Shown here: positions 60,822 to 64,000 of the stretch, one piece after another
Position numbering within the stretch: the stretch's first letter is position 1
How the letters are laid out: each line of letters begins with the position of its first letter
DNA from: Sphingomonas sanguinis
GTDB taxonomy: Bacteria > Pseudomonadota > Alphaproteobacteria > Sphingomonadales > Sphingomonadaceae
Assembly (NCBI RefSeq): GCF_019297835.1
Contig: NZ_CP079203.1
Span: 2,267,001-2,331,000 of the forward strand
DNA length: 64,000 bases
Direction of reading: 5' to 3'
Made by a program: the position numbers and the translations under genes
Notes under the pieces: generated by a model
What the model was told of the DNA's origin: nothing
Seen by the model: only the letters and a program-made list of their open reading frames with translations
The model's database searches: none

Positions 60822-61037
60822 ATGAGTGACGAACAGCAGGCGCCCAAGGTGAGCGCGGTGGCCGTGAAGGCCTTCACGGACGCAGGAACCGAGCGGGCAT
60901 TCGTCCCGAACAAGCCGTTTGAGCTGACGCAGGGCGAATTCGACAATTACCACGCTGCGGGTCTGGTCGAGATCGCTCCGGCCGATGCCACCGACGGTGA
61001 CGCCAGCACCGCGAAAACCGCCCGCCAGGCGCGCTGA
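60822..61037 (+). CDS. Small phage tail-region protein
   Basis: A 71-residue protein. VAVKAFTDAGTERAFVPNKPFEL and EFDNYHAAGLVEIA resemble the small domain at the end of the repeat protein. It sits between terminator and tail tube. Function unknown. Confidence 0.65.
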   Translation: MSDEQQAPKVSAVAVKAFTDAGTERAFVPNKPFELTQGEFDNYHAAGLVEIAPADATDGDASTAKTARQAR

Positions 61038-61106
61038 CCCGCTCGCTCGCCGACCGGCGGGCGATAACCGGCCGCCCATTCGGCCACGTATCCAGAGGAA
61101 AATTAC

Positions 61107-61556
61107 ATGGGACAGCAGACCGGCGCTGGCGCCACGCTCGCCATTTCGGCGGCGTCGCCCGCGACCAAGGACGCGCAGGGCTATGGCGCCCTGACGTACA
61201 TCGAAATCGGCCTGATCGAGAAGATCGGCGCGTTCGGTGCGACATTCACCAAGGTCGAGTTTCAGCCCCTGAAGGGGACGAAGCAGAAGTATAAGGGATC
61301 GAAGGACAACGGCGCCCTGCAGCCGAACATGGCGCTCGATAGCGCTGATGCGGGCCAGGCGCTGCTTCAGACCTCGGCCGATGACGAAAGTCAGAAGCTC
61401 TACACCATGCGCGTCACCTACCAGGACGGCTCGAAGCGCTATTTCGGCGGCCGGACCTTCGGCATGCCCGAGAATGTCGACGGCGCGAACAACGTCGTTA
61501 CCGCCGCGCCCACGATCGAGATCTGCACCGACATCGTGAAGGTCGCTGCGGCCTAA
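61107..61556 (+). CDS. Major tail (tube) protein
   Basis: A 149-residue beta-rich protein: LTYIEIGLIEKIGAFGATFTKVEF and LYTMRVTYQDGSKRYFGG. It fits the position and size of HK97-group tail tube subunits, directly before the chaperones. Confidence 0.82.
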   Translation: MGQQTGAGATLAISAASPATKDAQGYGALTYIEIGLIEKIGAFGATFTKVEFQPLKGTKQKYKGSKDNGALQPNMALDSADAGQALLQTSADDESQKLYTMRVTYQDGSKRYFGGRTFGMPENVDGANNVVTAAPTIEICTDIVKVAAA

Positions 61557-61624
61557 TCGGCCACCCCGCCGCTCCGGCGGCACCCACCACTTCCCCACCG
61601 GCACCCGCGATGCCGGTTCCCCAC

Positions 61625-61670
61625 GCACCGGCTCGCCCCGCTATCGCGGGTTTGCGGGGCGGGTCGGTGC
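61625..61670. promoter_or_regulatory. Large hairpin between tail tube and chaperone genes
   Basis: GCACCGGCTCGCCCCGC pairs with GCGGGGCGGGTCGGTGC (15 of 17 bases) around a 12-base loop. No T-run follows, so it is more an mRNA-stability or attenuation element than a terminator. Tail tube is normally needed in large amounts. Confidence 0.5.
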
Positions 61671-61695
61671 GCCATCTTCCCGCGAAAGAACCCCC

Positions 61696-62127
61696 ATGAG
61701 CAATCTCAACATCCTCAGCCTTGCCGTTGCTGCCACCGCCGCCCTGCACGTCAAGAACGCGGCGGGCGAACCCATGTATTCGGACGCCGAGCGCACGAAG
61801 CCGGTGCGCATCCACATGCATGGTCCGGGCAGCGCACAGGCCAGCATCGTGGAAGCCCGCCAGACCGCGCGCGCGCTGAAGCGCATGCAGGACAACGACG
61901 GCAAGATCACTGCCGCCTCGCCAGAGGAGCGCAAGGCCGAGACGGCCGAGGACCTCGCCGAGCTGACCTCGCACTTCGAGAATTTCGACCTGGGCGCCGA
62001 CGGCCCCACCGGCGCCGAGCTGCACCGCACGGTCTATTCGACTCAGGCGCTGGGCTTCATCACCAAGCAGGCCGCGCGCTTCTTCGCTGACTGGGGAAAC
62101 TTCAGCGCCAGCTCGATCGCTGCCTGA
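61696..62127 (+). CDS. Tail assembly chaperone (G-like)
   Basis: A 143-residue protein: MYSDAERTKPVRIHMHGPGSAQ, then ALKRMQDNDGKITAASPEER and KQAARFFADWGNFSASSIAA at the end, each in part. Near the end GGGAAAC (62094-62100) in the frame G GGA AAC is a -1 slippery heptamer; a shifted read-through gives a GT-like protein. Classic tail chaperone arrangement. Confidence 0.85.
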   Translation: MSNLNILSLAVAATAALHVKNAAGEPMYSDAERTKPVRIHMHGPGSAQASIVEARQTARALKRMQDNDGKITAASPEERKAETAEDLAELTSHFENFDLGADGPTGAELHRTVYSTQALGFITKQAARFFADWGNFSASSIAA

Positions 62128-62561
62128 CCCTCTGGGTCCGGCAGTTGGCGTGGTATCATGCCACGCCGAAGCCGGACCCGCGCAGTCAGCGGGGCCGCGA
62201 GGCATCCGACACGAAACGGCCGAGCCGGATCGAGGAATGCAAGCGGCGTCGGATCGAGCCGAAGATGCCGCCCAATCCGGCGCCACATTTTACCGACTGG
62301 CTGATCGAGATCGGCCTGACGGAAGCGGCTGGCATGGGCGCCGATGCGGTGAGCTGGCGGCAAATCCGGGCATGGAAGTCAGTGACCGGCGTCCCGATCC
62401 AGCCTTGGGAAGCGCGGCTCCTGCGCCGCCTGTCCATCACATACCTCGCTGAAGGCCGGTCGGCCGAAAGCGAATCCTGCCCACCGCCTTGGTGGCCCGG
62501 CGTCGTGACCGCGCGCGAGCGCGAGATCGAGGACGCCGAGCTGCGCGGCGTGCTGGGCTGA
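62100..62561 (+). CDS. Tail assembly chaperone extension (T-like, by -1 frameshift)
   Basis: The -1 frame has a stop at 62088-62090 and then is open to the TGA at 62559-62561. A slip at GGGAAAC would join 135 residues of the G protein to about 153 residues of this frame, about 288 in all. It contains FTDWLIEIGLTEAAGM and WEARLLRRLSITYLAEGRS, similar to GTA/phage tail chaperone C-terminal parts. The alternative is a separate gene from TTG 62145. Confidence 0.75.
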   Translation, partial: LQRQLDRCLTLWVRQLAWYHATPKPDPRSQRGREASDTKRPSRIEECKRRRIEPKMPPNPAPHFTDWLIEIGLTEAAGMGADAVSWRQIRAWKSVTGVPIQPWEARLLRRLSITYLAEGRSAESESCPPPWWPGVVTAREREIEDAELRGVLG

Positions 62562-62583
62562 CCGTCAGACCGGGAGGACCGCC

Positions 62584-64000
62584 ATGCTCGATGACGATAC
62601 TCCCGGTCTTGGCGTCGATTTCGTCATCGATGCGGGCGACAGCTTCGGCGAGATGGCCCGCCTGGCGGCGGCCATGGAGTCGACCGAGGTCAAGGTCGCA
62701 GCCGATGCAAAGCGCATGCGGGACGCGACCAGAGGCATGATCGACCTCGGCGGCGCAACCGCATCCGTCCAGACCTTCGCCAATGCCGCCACCCGCGAGC
62801 TGGCCGCCGCTGCGCGTGAAAGCCGGGCGGCTGAAAAGGCGGGCGAGGCGATGGTGCGGCAGCTCGAGCGTCAGAACGCCGCCTATGGCAAGACCCGTGA
62901 GGAATTGCGGAGCATGCGCGCCGAGGAGCGCGCCCTGGCGGCCGAGCGCACCCAGAACACCGATCTGGCGACCCGCATCCGCGAGGCCGAGCAGGCCCTG
63001 TACGACAAGGAATTTGCGGCCGCCCGCAAGGCCCGTTTCGAGGCCGAGGAGCTGGCCGAGGCCAAGATGGCGGCGGCCGAGAAAGCGGCCGTCGCTGCGG
63101 CCCAGGAAGCCCAGGCGTTGCGAGAGGCCGCCCACGCGCATGCGCTATTCGAGGCAGCTGCCCGCAAGGGCATGGAGGCCTATCGCGAAGAGCAGGCTGC
63201 CCAGCGCGCCCTGGATCGCGAGCGCGAGGCGCAGGAGATCCGCAGCGCCGCCCTAGCCTATTCCATGTTCGAAGCGGCGGCCCGGCGCGGCGCGCAGGCA
63301 CTGCGAGAGCATGAGGCGGCGGAACGCGCAGCCGCCCAGGCGCGCGCATCGGAAATCGCGTCGGCCGAGAGCTATGCCGCCCGTCTCGAGGCGGAAGCCG
63401 CCGCGATCGGCAAGACCGCCGACGAGCTGCGCGCCCTCGATGTCGCGCGACGTGCCGCTGCGGCCGAGAGCGAAGGGCATACCGACCAGGCCGAACGCAT
63501 CCGTGCGGCCGGTGCTGCCTATGCCGAGGCCCGCCGGGGCGCGGAGGCCCTGGAGGCCGAACAGCGCCGACTGGCCGATGCAGAGCGCGATACCGCGAAG
63601 GCAGCGCGCGAGGCGGCAGCAGCCCAGGCCGCGCAAGATGCGTCGATCGACTCGCTACGCGCGTCCGTCGATCCGCTCTATGCGACCCAGCAGCGTTTGC
63701 GCCGGGAATTGGAGAATGCCGCCCGGCTCTACCGCTCGGGCGCGATCCAACAGGATGAATATTCCCGCAGCGCAATGGAGCTGGCCGGGCGGCTCGACGA
63801 GGTCCAGCGTGCCCAGGCGCGCGCGGCGGACGGCGCCGACGATATCGGCAAGCGGGGGAAGCTCGGCGCCAATGACCTGACCAATATCTACTTCCAGATT
63901 CAGGACATCATCGTGAGCCTGCAGGGCGGCCAGAAGCCCCTGACCGTATTGCTGCAGCAGGGTTCGCAGCTCTCCGGCATCATGATGCAGACCGGCGCCA
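62584..64000 (+). CDS. Tape measure protein, N-terminal part (truncated by window end)
   Basis: At least 472 residues of a large coiled-coil protein. The N-terminus (GVDFVIDAGDSFGEMARLAAAME) is followed by long Ala/Glu/Arg-rich heptads, then DIGKRGKLGANDLTNIYFQIQDIIVSLQGGQKPLTVLLQQGSQLSGIMMQTGA, seen in short pieces only, which is the hydrophobic tape-measure core. GGAGG lies before the ATG. It sets tail length. Confidence 0.92.
   Translation, partial: MLDDDTPGLGVDFVIDAGDSFGEMARLAAAMESTEVKVAADAKRMRDATRGMIDLGGATASVQTFANAATRELAAAARESRAAEKAGEAMVRQLERQNAAYGKTREELRSMRAEERALAAERTQNTDLATRIREAEQALYDKEFAAARKARFEAEELAEAKMAAAEKAAVAAAQEAQALREAAHAHALFEAAARKGMEAYREEQAAQRALDREREAQEIRSAALAYSMFEAAARRGAQALREHEAAERAAAQARASEIASAESYAARLEAEAAAIGKTADELRALDVARRAAAAESEGHTDQAERIRAAGAAYAEARRGAEALEAEQRRLADAERDTAKAAREAAAAQAAQDASIDSLRASVDPLYATQQRLRRELENAARLYRSGAIQQDEYSRSAMELAGRLDEVQRAQARAADGADDIGKRGKLGANDLTNIYFQIQDIIVSLQGGQKPLTVLLQQGSQLSGIMMQTGA

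Noticed and set aside
40567..64000. Insertion sequence or transposase in the prophage
   Set aside because: No transposase motif or terminal inverted repeats were seen; the only recombinase is the tyrosine integrase.

Overview
The window is high-GC alphaproteobacterial DNA, most likely from a Sphingomonas-type organism (Sphingomonadales). The evidence is the set of protein families (CrtB-type phytoene synthase, the very long NAD-glutamate dehydrogenase, twin-arginine ferritin-like proteins, a MipA/OmpV porin, a GapR homologue) and several families of palindromic intergenic repeats. All names come from reading the sequence; no database was searched.

Bases 1 to about 40,560 are ordinary chromosome. 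From left to right: an S9 peptidase cut by the left edge; crtB coupled to a LOG-family gene; an exported esterase; a CsbD-like stress protein; recQ; a GNAT acetyltransferase; a sterol desaturase overlapping a DUF2141 gene; a MipA-type porin; two small lipoproteins; ung; a PhnA-domain protein; a yefM-yoeB toxin-antitoxin pair beside an AT-richer orphan membrane gene; thiC under a TPP riboswitch; two tandem ferritin-like genes; an egtB-egtD ergothioneine operon downstream of a cobalamin adenosyltransferase, a HIG1-like protein and gluQRS; an HNH endonuclease; an EF-hand lipoprotein; ppc; an OsmC protein; a chorismate mutase; an alkyltransferase; a thioesterase, DedA and oligopeptidase B run; a GH43 hydrolase; an aminopeptidase P; the 1537-residue glutamate dehydrogenase; and a PAS_5-type protein.

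A tRNA-Thr(CGT) gene at 40567-40642 marks the start of a prophage that runs past the right edge. Its tyrosine integrase lies just beyond the tRNA, which is the likely attachment site. A leftward early operon of tightly overlapping small genes (41834-46273) includes a phage GapR and a YdaS/Cro-like regulator. It diverges from a rightward CI-like repressor across two similar CAATAG-N6-CTAT(T/A)(G/A) operators. After a LuxR-type regulator with a C-terminal membrane segment, a HigB/HigA-type toxin-antitoxin pair and several unknown genes comes the HK97-type morphogenesis module: HNH, TerS, TerL, portal, protease, capsid, a 9 x 51-bp repeat protein, connector, head closure, gp10-like, tail terminator, tail tube, tail chaperones and tape measure (truncated). 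Lysis genes and the right attachment site are not in the window.

The observations I find most interesting are: a 66-bp in-frame palindromic insertion inside thiC whose DNA folds as three nested or adjacent stems; a lambda G/GT-like -1 frameshift site (GGGAAAC) in the tail chaperone gene; a short GHNGGPPL peptide shared by terminase and portal; the membrane-anchored LuxR protein next to the phage switch; and intergenic repeats that touch gene ends and, in one case, a gene start.
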